Below, piece by piece: positions 30,538 to 40,664 of a DNA stretch of 64,000 bases. The stretch covers positions 2,601,501-2,665,500 of the forward strand of contig CP012816.1 in NCBI GenBank assembly GCA_001936135.1, given 5' to 3'. The notes beneath the pieces are model-generated. The model saw nothing but the letters and a program-made list of their open reading frames with translations, was not told the DNA's origin and ran no database searches. Positions within the stretch are counted from its first letter, which is position 1. Every line of letters begins with the position of its first letter. The DNA is from Saccharomycopsis fibuligera x Saccharomycopsis cf. fibuligera (Eukaryota; Ascomycota; Saccharomycetes; Ascoideales; Saccharomycopsidaceae). Both the position numbers and the translations under genes were made by a program.

Positions 30538-32121
30538 ATGGTCTTTGAACTCAAACCATTTGACCCCATTAAGCCCAACGCCAACGAGAAAAAAAGGGTG
30601 GCCTACTTTTACGATGCTGATGTCGGAAATTACGCCTATGGTGCTGGCCACCCAATGAAACCACACAGAATAAGAATGGCCCATTCCTTGATCATGAATT
30701 TTGGCCTTTACAAGAAGATGGAAATTTATAGGGCCAAACCGGCCACTAAAGAAGAGATGTGCCAATTTCATACTGACGAGTACGTTGATTTTTTATCCAG
30801 AGTAACCCCAGATAATTTGGATTTATTTCAAAAAGAGCAGGCCAAATTTAATGTTGGCGAAGATTGTCCAGTGTTTGATGGGCTTTTTGAATATTGTGGG
30901 ATTTCTGGTGGTGGCTCCATGGAAGGTGCTGCTCGTTTGAATAGAGGCAAATGTGACGTTGCCATCAATTATGCTGGTGGGTTGCATCACGCAAAAAAAT
31001 CAGAAGCCTCAGGGTTTTGTTATTTGAATGATATTGTGTTGGGTATTATTGAGTTGCTTAGATATCATCCAAGAGTGTTGTATATTGATATTGATGTGCA
31101 TCACGGTGATGGGGTAGAGGAAGCATTTTATACCACTGACCGTGTAATGACTTGTTCGTTTCATAAGTATGGGGAATTTTTCCCGGGCACTGGTGATATT
31201 AGAGACGTTGGGGTTTCCAAGGGTAAGTATCATGCAATCAATGTGCCCCTCAGAGACGGTATTGATGACGCTACTTACAAGAGTATATTTGAACCAGTGG
31301 TCAAACACATTGTCGATTGGTATCAACCATCGGCAATTGTGTTGCAATGTGGTGGTGATTCCCTTTCAGGAGACCGTTTAGGATGCTTCAACTTGTCAAT
31401 GAACGGGCACGCCAACTGTGTGAATTTTGTGAAGAGTTTTAACTTGCCATTGATGGTGGTTGGTGGTGGTGGGTACACAATGAGAAACGTTGCACGTACC
31501 TGGGCTTACGAAACGGGGATTTTAAATAACGAGGTATTGGGCCCTGATTTGCCGTACAATGACTATTATGAGTATTATGGCCCGGACTACAAGCTTGATG
31601 TCCGCCCATCCAATATGTTGAATGCTAATTCAAAAGAATACTTGGACAAGCTTCTTGTGCAGTTACTCAAGAATTTGGAACACACCAAGCACGCTCCTAG
31701 CGTGCAAATGCACTATACACCAAATGATCCCGAAGATTTAGGAGATGTTGACGAGGATGCTAAAGAGTCACTTGACACCAAAGGTGGGTCCCAATATGCT
31801 AGAGACAACGAGATTCAGCCAGGTAACGAGTTCTACGAGGACGATGATAAGGCTGAGGGAATAGGGTCCAGAAACAAAGAGAACGAAGTCATGGACATTG
31901 ACACTCCTCAAGACCCAATTGTATCTGTGCATACCAAGCAGCTGGCCAATGGAAAAATCGACATTGACAGTGTTAGTGGGGGTGCTGGTGCTGCTGCTAG
32001 TGGCAGTGGCGGCGGCAGCAGTGCGGATAGTAACAACAGTGGTGCGGCCGGCGATGCGGCCGGCGGTGCGGCTGCTGGTGCGGCTGGTGATGCGGCTAGT
32101 GACAATGCTGGTCAGCGCTGA
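30538..32121 (+). CDS. RPD3: Histone deacetylase Rpd3 (class I HDAC)
   Basis: 527 aa. The catalytic core is nearly identical to S. cerevisiae Rpd3: [38 protein letters not shown], the charge-relay pair His150-His151 in [19 protein letters not shown], the zinc-ligand region [29 protein letters not shown], and [14 protein letters not shown]. It removes acetyl groups from lysines of histones H3 and H4 within the Rpd3L and Rpd3S complexes. Set2, encoded about 6 kb downstream, makes the H3K36 methyl mark that recruits Rpd3S. After the usual C-terminal region ([19 protein letters not shown]) there are about 90 extra residues, ending in a Gly/Ala/Ser-rich tail ([14 protein letters not shown] type) encoded by GC-rich DNA. 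The only in-frame CTG I noticed lies in this tail. Confidence 0.97.
   Translation: MVFELKPFDPIKPNANEKKRVAYFYDADVGNYAYGAGHPMKPHRIRMAHSLIMNFGLYKKMEIYRAKPATKEEMCQFHTDEYVDFLSRVTPDNLDLFQKEQAKFNVGEDCPVFDGLFEYCGISGGGSMEGAARLNRGKCDVAINYAGGLHHAKKSEASGFCYLNDIVLGIIELLRYHPRVLYIDIDVHHGDGVEEAFYTTDRVMTCSFHKYGEFFPGTGDIRDVGVSKGKYHAINVPLRDGIDDATYKSIFEPVVKHIVDWYQPSAIVLQCGGDSLSGDRLGCFNLSMNGHANCVNFVKSFNLPLMVVGGGGYTMRNVARTWAYETGILNNEVLGPDLPYNDYYEYYGPDYKLDVRPSNMLNANSKEYLDKLLVQLLKNLEHTKHAPSVQMHYTPNDPEDLGDVDEDAKESLDTKGGSQYARDNEIQPGNEFYEDDDKAEGIGSRNKENEVMDIDTPQDPIVSVHTKQLANGKIDIDSVSGGAGAAASGSGGGSSADSNNSGAAGDAAGGAAAGAAGDAASDNAGQR
31975..32108 (+). repeat. GC-rich coding repeat, RPD3 Gly/Ala tail
   Basis: GGTGCGGC(T/C)G-like units recur imperfectly. 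They encode a Gly/Ala/Ser/Asp tail on Rpd3 and form a local GC-rich patch in otherwise AT-rich DNA. Confidence 0.7.
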
Positions 32122-32526
32122 GTCAGCAGATTTGGTGTCCTCGGAAATCGTCCCACCGGTGCACCGGAATAGAACGACCTGAAGATATTCGGCGATCTGC
32201 TATCACCTGAGCGCGTTTTGAAAAATGGGATTTTGCTGCTCAGAGACTATAGCAGAAATTCTCTCATGAGTCTCAGTCATAGTCAGTCAGTCTGTCAGTG
32301 TGTGGGTGCATTGTGTTGTTTTTGTAGGACGGTCGACCGATGCTCAGCGGGCTTAATGGTGTGCTTGCTGCGTCTTTGCTTTTATAACTCGCTTCCATTT
32401 CCTCTGTCTTCTTTTACTTCCCTTTTTTTCAAAATACTTTTTTTTCTTCAAAATACTTTTTTTTCTTCCTCTTCTGTGTACCATCTCTGTACTCTATCCA
32501 TATCTATTTTACTTTACTTCTTAATA
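32122..32526. promoter_or_regulatory. RPD3-POS5 intergenic region, POS5 leader
   Basis: 405 bases. The distal part carries AGTC/AGTCAGTC repeats near 32270-32295. The last 120 bases are strongly T-rich, including two copies of AAATACTTTTTTTTCTTC (from about 32429 and 32447), as in yeast promoters. It is open in the POS5 frame and contains in-frame ATGs at 32266 and 32356. Confidence 0.55.
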
Positions 32527-34314
32527 ATGAAATACTTGTCTGTGCCCATATCTAGCCGTCTTGTGTCGCGATGGCCCCGCTTTTCCTCCAGTAGCCTTCC
32601 TCTCGTGAGCTCACCAAAACACCACCAACTTTACCAATGCCAGCCAAAATCCACCGAGCCTACACTTTCTCCATGTCCAATACGAGCTTTTTCCAGTGCT
32701 ACTACACAACATTCAAAAATAAACACTGCCATTCCAATCGATGATCAATTGCCCCTTATTTGCGACAACATTACTATTGATCTGTGCAAGGACCTTGGCG
32801 ATAGAATCTACCCGCGGTATGAGTCAGTCAGCAACAGCAAGCTCAAGAAGCTCATCTGGCCCAAGCCATTGCGCAATGTGTTTGTTATGAAGAAGCCGCA
32901 CAATCATGAGGTTACGTTTGCCATGCGCAAATTTATAAAGCACTTAAATAAGCACTATCCATCTGTCAATATCATCGTTACTAATGAAGTTGTTGAGGAG
33001 ATCATCGCGGCAAAAAGGAACGAAAAACAAACGCACCCAAACACCACTGCCACCATTGATGGTATTGCCGACGCAATTGGGCAGGATGATAGCTCAAAGA
33101 GTGATATTAGGAACAATGCCAAGAACAAAACCAATCTCAAGATTTTCACTGGCTCGTTTCCACGAATTATCACCAAGGCTGATTTACTTGTCACCTTAGG
33201 CGGTGATGGCACCATTTTGAAAAGCGCTAGTCTTTTTGCAGACCACTTGGTGCCGCCAGTATTATCATTCAGTTTAGGCACTCTCGGGTTTTTGTTGCCA
33301 TATGACTTTAACAACTTTAAACAAGCTTTTGACAAGGTGTACCTTTCCAATGCCAAAGTGCTCCAGAGATCAAGACTAGAATGCCACATCATCAAACGAA
33401 ATCTCGCGGCTCGCAAACAAAAAAGACAGGAACAATTGCAAAAAGAGGTGCAACTGATTCAAGCGTCTTCACAAGAAGACGTGACGGCAGAATACTCCAA
33501 AGAAGATCGGGAGGAAAGATTAAGAGTGCATGCTATGAACGATATCATTTTGCACCGTGGGGCTGTACCTCACCTAGCCACTTTGGACGTCTACATTGAT
33601 GGCGAATTCCTAACTAGAGCCACTGGCGACGGCTTAATAATCTCTTCGCCTACAGGCTCTACTGCATACTCACTTAGTGCTGGCGGCTCCATTGTTCACC
33701 CTCTAGTGAAATGTATATTGCTCACCCCTATTTGTCCCAGATCTCTATCCTTTAGACCATTAGTGGTGCCTGCGTCATCACACATCAAGATCAAGATTCA
33801 AAAACGTAACAATGCCCCACTTGCACATGGTGCTAGTCCTGATGACGCTCAACTGCTTGATATGGGTAGTACTAGTGGTGGTAGTGGTGGTAATACTAAT
33901 GAGGAAGATGATGTGATTTTATCTAATCAAATCACTAGCTCTAAATTATCAATTGATGGTGCCTCACACGTCAATCAGCTTTCCATTGGTGACGAGATCC
34001 ACATTTTCAATGAAATTGGCACTATTTTCATTCCTGGAACCAACTTACCTGATTATATTATTCGAGGCACAAGACAGAAAAATTCTAAAGCAGCAACAAC
34101 TGCTCAGCAACTTTTGTATAAATTCAATGACGGGAAAAACTCTTACGGTGGGATCACCAGCGGTACAATTATCGAAAATGAGCATAAAGGAGTTTATTGT
34201 GTCGCTAAGGGAGAAAACGATTGGACTAAAGGCATAAACGAATTGCTTGGATTCAATTCAGGCTTTAAAGTAAATCGTGAAAGAGTGATATTTGACGATG
34301 ATGATGACTTGTGA
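32527..34314 (+). CDS. POS5: Mitochondrial NADH kinase Pos5
   Basis: 595 aa from ATG 32527. This start gives a classic mitochondrial presequence ([19 protein letters not shown], basic and Ser-rich). The kinase core begins near residue 105: [20 protein letters not shown], the nucleotide-binding [14 protein letters not shown] (GGDGT at 225-229), [67 protein letters not shown], and the C-terminal [19 protein letters not shown]. Pos5 phosphorylates NADH to NADPH in the mitochondrial matrix for redox defence and biosynthesis. Against the 414-aa S. cerevisiae protein, this one has extra Lys/Asp-rich loops near 160-205 and 300-330 and a Gly/Ser/acidic insert near 445-470. The frame is open upstream to about 32218, so a longer N-terminus is formally possible. 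Confidence 0.95.
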   Translation: MKYLSVPISSRLVSRWPRFSSSSLPLVSSPKHHQLYQCQPKSTEPTLSPCPIRAFSSATTQHSKINTAIPIDDQLPLICDNITIDLCKDLGDRIYPRYESVSNSKLKKLIWPKPLRNVFVMKKPHNHEVTFAMRKFIKHLNKHYPSVNIIVTNEVVEEIIAAKRNEKQTHPNTTATIDGIADAIGQDDSSKSDIRNNAKNKTNLKIFTGSFPRIITKADLLVTLGGDGTILKSASLFADHLVPPVLSFSLGTLGFLLPYDFNNFKQAFDKVYLSNAKVLQRSRLECHIIKRNLAARKQKRQEQLQKEVQLIQASSQEDVTAEYSKEDREERLRVHAMNDIILHRGAVPHLATLDVYIDGEFLTRATGDGLIISSPTGSTAYSLSAGGSIVHPLVKCILLTPICPRSLSFRPLVVPASSHIKIKIQKRNNAPLAHGASPDDAQLLDMGSTSGGSGGNTNEEDDVILSNQITSSKLSIDGASHVNQLSIGDEIHIFNEIGTIFIPGTNLPDYIIRGTRQKNSKAATTAQQLLYKFNDGKNSYGGITSGTIIENEHKGVYCVAKGENDWTKGINELLGFNSGFKVNRERVIFDDDDDL

Positions 34315-35443
34315 ATTGGGTTAGTAGCACTTGAAGGATAGCATTTTTAGATTTTTGGCTTTTAGCTTTTTAATGGCATTTCTTGGCACTTTTCTGTGCT
34401 CACATAACAACACATAGAGTCTTGTATGCTTTGGCTACTAATTTATTTCGCTTGCCCTTCTCTACTTTTTGTATTTTCACACTCTTTTTTTACTGTAACT
34501 TTGTGTTTCAATTCACTGGGCTTTACTGGCTGATTCTCACCGGAGATAATAGCGTCTGATATGACAAGTATATCCCAGTCAGAAAAGGTTGTGTGAAAGC
34601 ATTATCTGCTCAAAATATTTGCAAGCCAAGCAATTGCTTCTACAATAGTATGAGGAGTAACTTTTTTGTTGTATATGAGTACCTGCACCCCGCAATTCTT
34701 TTACATCTTTCCGGGAACGAAAAAGATAAAGTATCCAGAAAAATGACACAAATGGCTAGTTTGAATACGCATGTTTAAATAAAACTTGTAAATTACTCAA
34801 CGCAAATGTTAGTGTGTTAGTTAACTTCAGGTCTAACTAGAGGACCAATCCGAGACGTATTCGAACTCTTACTACAACAAAATCTCTAAATAGAACACAG
34901 CTGTTGATAATTTTGTTTGTAAAGTTATCGCCTGAATTCGACTCTTATGTTTTGTTCTAGTGGTACTGGAATTTCTAAAAAAGTGAATATTTTATCTCAA
35001 ATAGGGGTCCAGTACCCTCCAATATGCTCTATATTACCAAAATTGGCGAATTTCAAGTCGCCGGATATTGGGTATAACTTTGCTTCTGGAGAAATTTTGC
35101 AAAGGGGATTTTGATTATTAATAATAATTGGAAAAACTGTCCATGGCGACGATGGGTGGTGGTGGTGCCCTTAGCATTCCCATAGTAATCCCCTTGCGTA
35201 CCATGTCTGCGGGTTATTGGGCACTGTGCAGCTTTTAGTGTGGTTTTTAGCGCAGCAATCATAACGTCCTAGCAAGCCACCCTTGGGTGATGATGAAACT
35301 GCAATACAAGCAGGACACTCAAAAATCATTTTCAATGGTCATTTCATTTTCAACAACCCTTAACTATAGTTATAGCTAGCGTTTTTGACAGTCAACTCGG
35401 CTGTTTTCATATTTAACAACAAAGTATACTCAATTGACTACCA
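34315..35443. other. Intergenic region with unproven short frames
   Basis: 1.1 kb. Two short frames overlap on opposite strands: plus 34947-35114 (55 codons, MFCSSGTGISKKVNILSQIG start) and minus 35262-35053 (69 codons, MIAALKTTLKAAQCPITRRH start). I recognise neither. The rest looks like POS5 3' sequence and the promoter of the gene at 35444. Confidence 0.4.
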
Positions 35444-37252
35444 ATGGCTAAGTCAAACCATTCTGGCGGCCACTCCTCGGACCGCAAACTGGGAAGATTA
35501 CTCGGACAGCCTTCAAATTATCACGACAACAGTAGTAATAACCACAGCCATCGTTACCACGATAATGAAGACGCCGACGAAAATCACTCATCAGCAAGCT
35601 CAATAGACAGTGCTCGAGTCGATAGGCTCACCAGGGACCATCATCGTGACTTGGAAACCCAGCCTTTACTTTCTCCAGATGATCCCAGAGTATCTCCCCT
35701 AAATGTGCGCAAGGTAAAAGTGCTCAAATTTTTCCTCCATTTGCTTTTGTTTGTCAACTTGATATGGCTCATTCTTAGTCTCATTTCCTATTTTGTGTCT
35801 ATTCCCGGATTTGACTCTCATGGCAAATCTTTTCTCGAATTCAGTTTTGTTTTTATTGGTCTTTATGTCAATTTTTTGTCCTATGCGTTCTTTTTGGTAC
35901 CTTCGGACCTGAGAATCGACTGGTATGTCAACTGGATATCCTTTGGTTTTCTCGCCTTTGATTTATTCGTGATTCTTGTCATTCCTGGACAAAGGCGTCA
36001 ATTTGGTTTTAGCGAGTACCTCACTTTGCTCTTTGCAATGTTTTCTATTGGCTTGAATTTGGCTTCTAATCGGTTTGTGTTGCATGCTAAGCATCTGGAA
36101 GAAGTTAGGCTCACTGGAAGAATAGAAACCCGTAAAACGTTTACGGAGCATTTGCTGATTGGAACAGAGTTTACTTTGAAATTTTTGTTGGTGTTATATG
36201 TCGCGGCTATTAGCTTAAACATCTTTTTAAGGTCAATTGACGCATGGGTTGATAGACCTTGGGGAAAGCTCGTACCGGCTGGTGATGATCAATACAGTAT
36301 TCACTTGTACTGCCAAGGTGATGTTTACAAGAAAGAAGAGGAAGGGGCTATTGGAAACGGCCAACAATTTGCCAATGCATCCTCTAGTGAAGAGCAGCCA
36401 ACCATCATTATCGACTCTGGCAATGAGTCTAGCGAAGAGTTTGTTTCCTGGGTACAAGAACTTTACCAATTGAACAAAATCCATAAATACTGCCTTTATG
36501 ATAGACCAGGGTATGGATTTAGCGATTCTTCTCCATCGCCATATTCTGTTGGAATTAACGCAGATATTTTGTCTTCGGTTTTACAGAAAGAGAAAATTGC
36601 AGGACCCTATTTAGTAATAGGTCATGGCATTGGTGGTCTTTATGGGCGGATGTTTGCTACTCGACACATTAGCGATATCCATTCAGTGCTCCTTGTGGAT
36701 GCATGGTCTGAGGAATTGCTTCTTGTGAACCCGTTCAAGCATGCGAAAAATAAAGACACCAAGCTTCCACGACAAATTGAAAAACTTAACAGGCGCCACG
36801 GTTTCAAGCTATGGCTCGAAGGAGTATTGTCACTGGCAAACTTGGTCACATACTATAATTTAATTGTTCATCGGTATAGATCAAGCGAGAGAATTTACGG
36901 ACGTGATATGAGATTACTGGGTAAATACATTCGTGTGAAGTTGCAAGAACAAGTTGCAGCTGGGCTTTTGTCATACAATGATTTACAATTAACTAACGGC
37001 GTGCTTAATGATGCTGATAAGCAAGTCAGTGTGCTCAGCTCCAAATTTTCAATTAGACAGTCGTTGAACTGGGGTAACTGGCAGCGAGAATTGACTAAAT
37101 TACTGAGAAACGTTCATAATGAATGGGTACTTGCCGATGCAGGCCATAGGGTGTGGGAGTATGCCGACGGTAAGAGACAACTCCAGAAGTTATTGCTCAG
37201 AATGGTTGGAGAGGATGACAGGTTAGACAAACTGGTCGAGACAGCTGAGTAA
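35444..37252 (+). CDS. Multi-pass membrane protein with alpha/beta-hydrolase-like domain, nucleophile Ser replaced
   Basis: 602 aa. Residues 1-85 are His/Ser/Asn-rich and hydrophilic. Five or six membrane segments follow between about 95 and 265 (FFLHLLLFVNLIWLILSLIS, FSFVFIGLYVNFLSYAFFLV, SFGFLAFDLFVILVI, and a final LKFLLVLYVAAISLNIFL). From about 275 the chain reads as an alpha/beta hydrolase: TIIIDSGNESSEEFVSWVQ, YDRPGYGFSDSSPSPY, a nucleophile-elbow-like VIGHGIGGLYGRM, LLVDAW, and a late Ala-Gly-His at about 566. The elbow GxSxG serine is Gly395 (codon GGC 36626-36628), so classic hydrolase activity is doubtful. It may correspond to the uncharacterised S. cerevisiae YNL115C, but this is from memory and weak. 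Start is ATG 35444 (context CCAATGG). Confidence 0.75.
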   Translation: MAKSNHSGGHSSDRKLGRLLGQPSNYHDNSSNNHSHRYHDNEDADENHSSASSIDSARVDRLTRDHHRDLETQPLLSPDDPRVSPLNVRKVKVLKFFLHLLLFVNLIWLILSLISYFVSIPGFDSHGKSFLEFSFVFIGLYVNFLSYAFFLVPSDLRIDWYVNWISFGFLAFDLFVILVIPGQRRQFGFSEYLTLLFAMFSIGLNLASNRFVLHAKHLEEVRLTGRIETRKTFTEHLLIGTEFTLKFLLVLYVAAISLNIFLRSIDAWVDRPWGKLVPAGDDQYSIHLYCQGDVYKKEEEGAIGNGQQFANASSSEEQPTIIIDSGNESSEEFVSWVQELYQLNKIHKYCLYDRPGYGFSDSSPSPYSVGINADILSSVLQKEKIAGPYLVIGHGIGGLYGRMFATRHISDIHSVLLVDAWSEELLLVNPFKHAKNKDTKLPRQIEKLNRRHGFKLWLEGVLSLANLVTYYNLIVHRYRSSERIYGRDMRLLGKYIRVKLQEQVAAGLLSYNDLQLTNGVLNDADKQVSVLSSKFSIRQSLNWGNWQRELTKLLRNVHNEWVLADAGHRVWEYADGKRQLQKLLLRMVGEDDRLDKLVETAE

Positions 37253-38123
37253 AGGCGGCATTATATTCTATATTGGATGATGTATGTAGTTCTCAAGATT
37301 TTATTTCCCATATTTCCCTTTTGGTGTCGATAGTTAGGTATGGTGAGGCTTTTTAGACATAAAATATGTAGTCAGGTTTTATTTCAAACATGTTCCGCTT
37401 GTTTTGCTTCGTAGTTCTGCCTAGCTTTGGGTATTTATATACTTGGGTTTAAAAGTACATTTTATTCTCGAGGACCGAGAAGCATTTTTAACAAGTACAT
37501 AGCGTAGTATGGCGGTTTCTGGAGGTACATATACTAAATCAATTGAGAGCAGCTCAAAGTGTCAGCGGGAGCCAACCACACAACAACAGATGATATATAT
37601 GTTATAAGTTCCAAACCCTGTGTCTGCTCACCAGATTGAACATCACTGTCACTATGGCTGGCATGGTATGGAATGATTTACAGAGACCTTACACTTGCAG
37701 AATGTCCATGTTAAAGCGAGAGGCGCACACTTTCTTTTCATGCACGTGATGCGTACTTTGCCCTAAAAAGTTTCTTTTTCTAGGGCTTTTTAAAAAATTT
37801 GTGCGATCGAAAAATTGATTTTGAGCCGCGACTTATGAATATTTGGTGATAGTGCACAGAAAAGTAACACAACCGCCAAAGCCAACTCAACCAGGGCAGG
37901 CGCATATTTACACATCAGCTACACCGGCTTACACACATCTTCCCTTCATCTTAGCTTATTAGAACTTTGCGTTCATACCATTTATAAAATAAATCAATAA
38001 GACAACAAAACATCGGCTGCTTTAACCTTCTGCAGTTCTTTTCTACCATCACATAAGCAAAACGCCGTTAATCAAATACATACACATTAGACACCAATCG
38101 ACCAATAACTACTCACTCACCAC
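37253..38123. promoter_or_regulatory. Intergenic region upstream of SET2
   Basis: 870 bases between two plus-strand genes, with no supported coding frame. The last 300 bases are A/C-rich on the plus strand, like a yeast 5' leader. No specific site is claimed. Confidence 0.5.
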
Positions 38124-40664
38124 ATGAAGTTGCAAAGTGAAAGTGGCGAAAGCTCGCCCACTCTGGCTAGGCTGGCAACCCCGGCAAGCGAAACCATTGC
38201 CACGACGCCCCGACTCTACTTAGACCAGGAAAGCAAGACTGATGAAGTTTTCAAGACTTTTGAGCCGTTGAAACAGTGTATCTACTCTCACAAGCACATT
38301 GGTTCCTCTGGACAAGAAGAAGTCATAACCTGTGATTGTGCCAGGAAATTGGTCAACGGCGTTAACATGGCTTGTAATGAAGACTCCGACTGTATCAACA
38401 GACTCACGAGCGTGGAATGTAGCAATGACTGCTCTTTGACTTGTGGACCAGATTGTCAAAACCAGCGATTCCAGAAGCGCCAATATGCCAATATTACTGT
38501 GTTTCTCACCGAAAAAAAAGGCTACGGTGTACGAGCAGACCAAGATATACCGCAAGGAACTTTCATCTACGAATACATTGGGGAGGTCATTGATGAGAAG
38601 GCTTTTCGCAAGAGGATGTATGTTTATGACCAACAAGGCATTAAACATTTTTATTTCATGATGTTACAAAAAAACGAATTCATTGATGCCACCAAAAAAG
38701 GTTGTTTGGCAAGATTTTGCAATCACTCGTGCAACCCAAATGCTTACGTTGACAAATGGGTTGTTGGCAAAAAGCTTAGAATGGGAATTTTTGCCAAGAG
38801 AGATATAATAAAGGGCGAGGAGGTTTGTTTTGATTACAATGTTGACCGTTACGGTGCCACTGCCCAACCATGCTACTGTGGCGAGAAAAATTGTATTGGT
38901 TTCTTAGGTGGAAAGACCCAAACAGATTCTGCTAGCTTGTTGCCTCAAGCGTTGGCCGATGCTCTCCGCATTACGACCAGCGAGGAAAAAGACTGGCTTA
39001 AAGCTAAGCGTAAATATGACAAGAAGTTTAAAGTGAAAAACAATGACTCTAATATTAATGAAGAGTTTATCCAGTCAATTGTGATGAAGCCATTGGAAAA
39101 ACAGGATGTGCCGAAAGTAATGAGTGCGTTGATGCTACCTAACCAGGAGCCTTTGATAATAGACAAACTTATTGAGAGAATATATATCTCGGACTACCAA
39201 AATGATGCAGATGATATCAACAGGTTGCTTATCAGAATGCATGGTTACAAAACGTTTTCCACCATTATTAAGGAGGTATGGAAAGCCGGAAACAAGAAGA
39301 CATTGCTAAAAATGATTAAGATCTTGCTTAGATGGCCAGCAATGAGCAAGAACAAAATTACCAGTTCGCAGATAGAATCAGCTATTGATAATATATTTAA
39401 AGAAACAGAAGCTATCGTCAAGCAGGAAAAAACAGAAGGCATGAAAAAAGAAGAAGACGTCAAGGAGGAGTACCAAGAGAATGAAGATAATGATCGAGAC
39501 ATAAACCAAGAAATTTTCGATAGCACGAAAGAATTACTCGGTGTATGGAGCAGCTTGCAAATGGCTTACAGAATTCGTAAAGCCAATGAACAAAATGGCA
39601 TTCTGGTTCCTACAATACTTTTCAATAGAAGAAAAATTGATGACGAAGAAGAGAATCGAAATTCAAAAATAGAAAGCAATAATATAACGACAAACACAAT
39701 AAACAATACCGGAACACTGGTACCTGCGTTACCTGATCTCCGGAAATTTCCAAAGGGTCCTCACGGACACAATTATGGTCATGGCTTTGGCAATAATCAT
39801 GGATTTCCACAAGGTCCTAGTGGGTTTAAACTGCCTATAGACTACGAACGTGATAAAAGAGAGCGTGATTTGCAAAGATTAAAGCGCATTGAAGAAGAAT
39901 TAGATAGACAGAACAAAATTCTCGAAGAAGCAAGACGTCGCGAGTTAGAGAAGAAAACACAGTCAGTAGAGAGAATTATTGAAGAAGCCAAACGTGCTGA
40001 GGAAGAACGCAAAAAGAAAGAGTTAGAGCTGCAATTGCACGAAGAAAAAAAAAAAGAAGCTCGCAGAAGTAGAAGCTCATTAGCCCACCGCTCTAACCAA
40101 AACACCCAACGATCAATTTTGTCAAAGCAACTGGCTACTAACAATCACAATAAGAGTAGCGAAAAGCCTCGTGAAAATGGAGTTTCTGCTGATGGAAAGC
40201 CAGCATCAAGCGAAGCGCTGATAAAGTTATGGAACAAAGCCTTTGCAATGCATGTTCCAAATATGATTAAGAAATACGAAAAACAAATTGGCCATGAAAA
40301 CTTAAAACGTTGTGCAAAGGATATTGTGCAAATATTGTCGGAGAAAGAAATTACTAGACACGGTGCGGGCCATTTGCCTCCTAAGCAGCTCAAAGACGAA
40401 AAGTTAAAGAAAGTGAAAGAATACACTAGAGACTACATGAAAAAATGGTTACACAAGTGGAATCAAAAGAAAAGTGCTAATAATGCAAACAGACATCATG
40501 GATCCAAAAGTAACGGAGTTAGCAGTAACCGTAAAGAAAATGGTGGACATAGCAATGTTGCATTGCAGAATTTGAAAAAGTTGGCAGAATCACAAGAACC
40601 AACAGCGTCCAAGCGCAAAAATGATAGTATCGAGGATTCCGGCCAACTTAAAAGAAGAAAGTGA
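38124..40664 (+). CDS. SET2: Histone H3K36 methyltransferase Set2
   Basis: 846 aa (S. cerevisiae Set2 is 733). An AWS Cys-rich region at about 65-115 (CDCARKLVNGVNMACNEDSD, CSLTCGPDCQNQRFQ) is followed by SET at about 120-240: KKGYGVRADQDIPQGTFIYE, then RFCNHSCNPNAYVDKW with NHSC at 200-203, and EEVCFDYNVDRYG. The post-SET CYCGEKNCIGFLGG follows. The middle holds a charged helical stretch (about 575-665). The SRI domain that binds the phosphorylated RNA polymerase II C-terminal domain is at about 690-785 (LIKLWNKAFAMHVPNMIKKY, YTRDYMKKWLHKW). Set2 methylates H3K36 during elongation and recruits Rpd3S. A central linker carries a Gly/His/Phe-rich patch. Several in-frame CTGs fall in disordered parts. 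Confidence 0.96.
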   Translation: MKLQSESGESSPTLARLATPASETIATTPRLYLDQESKTDEVFKTFEPLKQCIYSHKHIGSSGQEEVITCDCARKLVNGVNMACNEDSDCINRLTSVECSNDCSLTCGPDCQNQRFQKRQYANITVFLTEKKGYGVRADQDIPQGTFIYEYIGEVIDEKAFRKRMYVYDQQGIKHFYFMMLQKNEFIDATKKGCLARFCNHSCNPNAYVDKWVVGKKLRMGIFAKRDIIKGEEVCFDYNVDRYGATAQPCYCGEKNCIGFLGGKTQTDSASLLPQALADALRITTSEEKDWLKAKRKYDKKFKVKNNDSNINEEFIQSIVMKPLEKQDVPKVMSALMLPNQEPLIIDKLIERIYISDYQNDADDINRLLIRMHGYKTFSTIIKEVWKAGNKKTLLKMIKILLRWPAMSKNKITSSQIESAIDNIFKETEAIVKQEKTEGMKKEEDVKEEYQENEDNDRDINQEIFDSTKELLGVWSSLQMAYRIRKANEQNGILVPTILFNRRKIDDEEENRNSKIESNNITTNTINNTGTLVPALPDLRKFPKGPHGHNYGHGFGNNHGFPQGPSGFKLPIDYERDKRERDLQRLKRIEEELDRQNKILEEARRRELEKKTQSVERIIEEAKRAEEERKKKELELQLHEEKKKEARRSRSSLAHRSNQNTQRSILSKQLATNNHNKSSEKPRENGVSADGKPASSEALIKLWNKAFAMHVPNMIKKYEKQIGHENLKRCAKDIVQILSEKEITRHGAGHLPPKQLKDEKLKKVKEYTRDYMKKWLHKWNQKKSANNANRHHGSKSNGVSSNRKENGGHSNVALQNLKKLAESQEPTASKRKNDSIEDSGQLKRRK

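Noticed and set aside
30538-31381. Minus-strand and alternate plus-strand frames inside RPD3
   Set aside because: Shadow frames of an almost invariant HDAC core.
34835-34885. tRNA-like GTTCGAA on the minus strand
   Set aside because: The flanking bases do not form a T stem, and no A box or acceptor stem could be paired.
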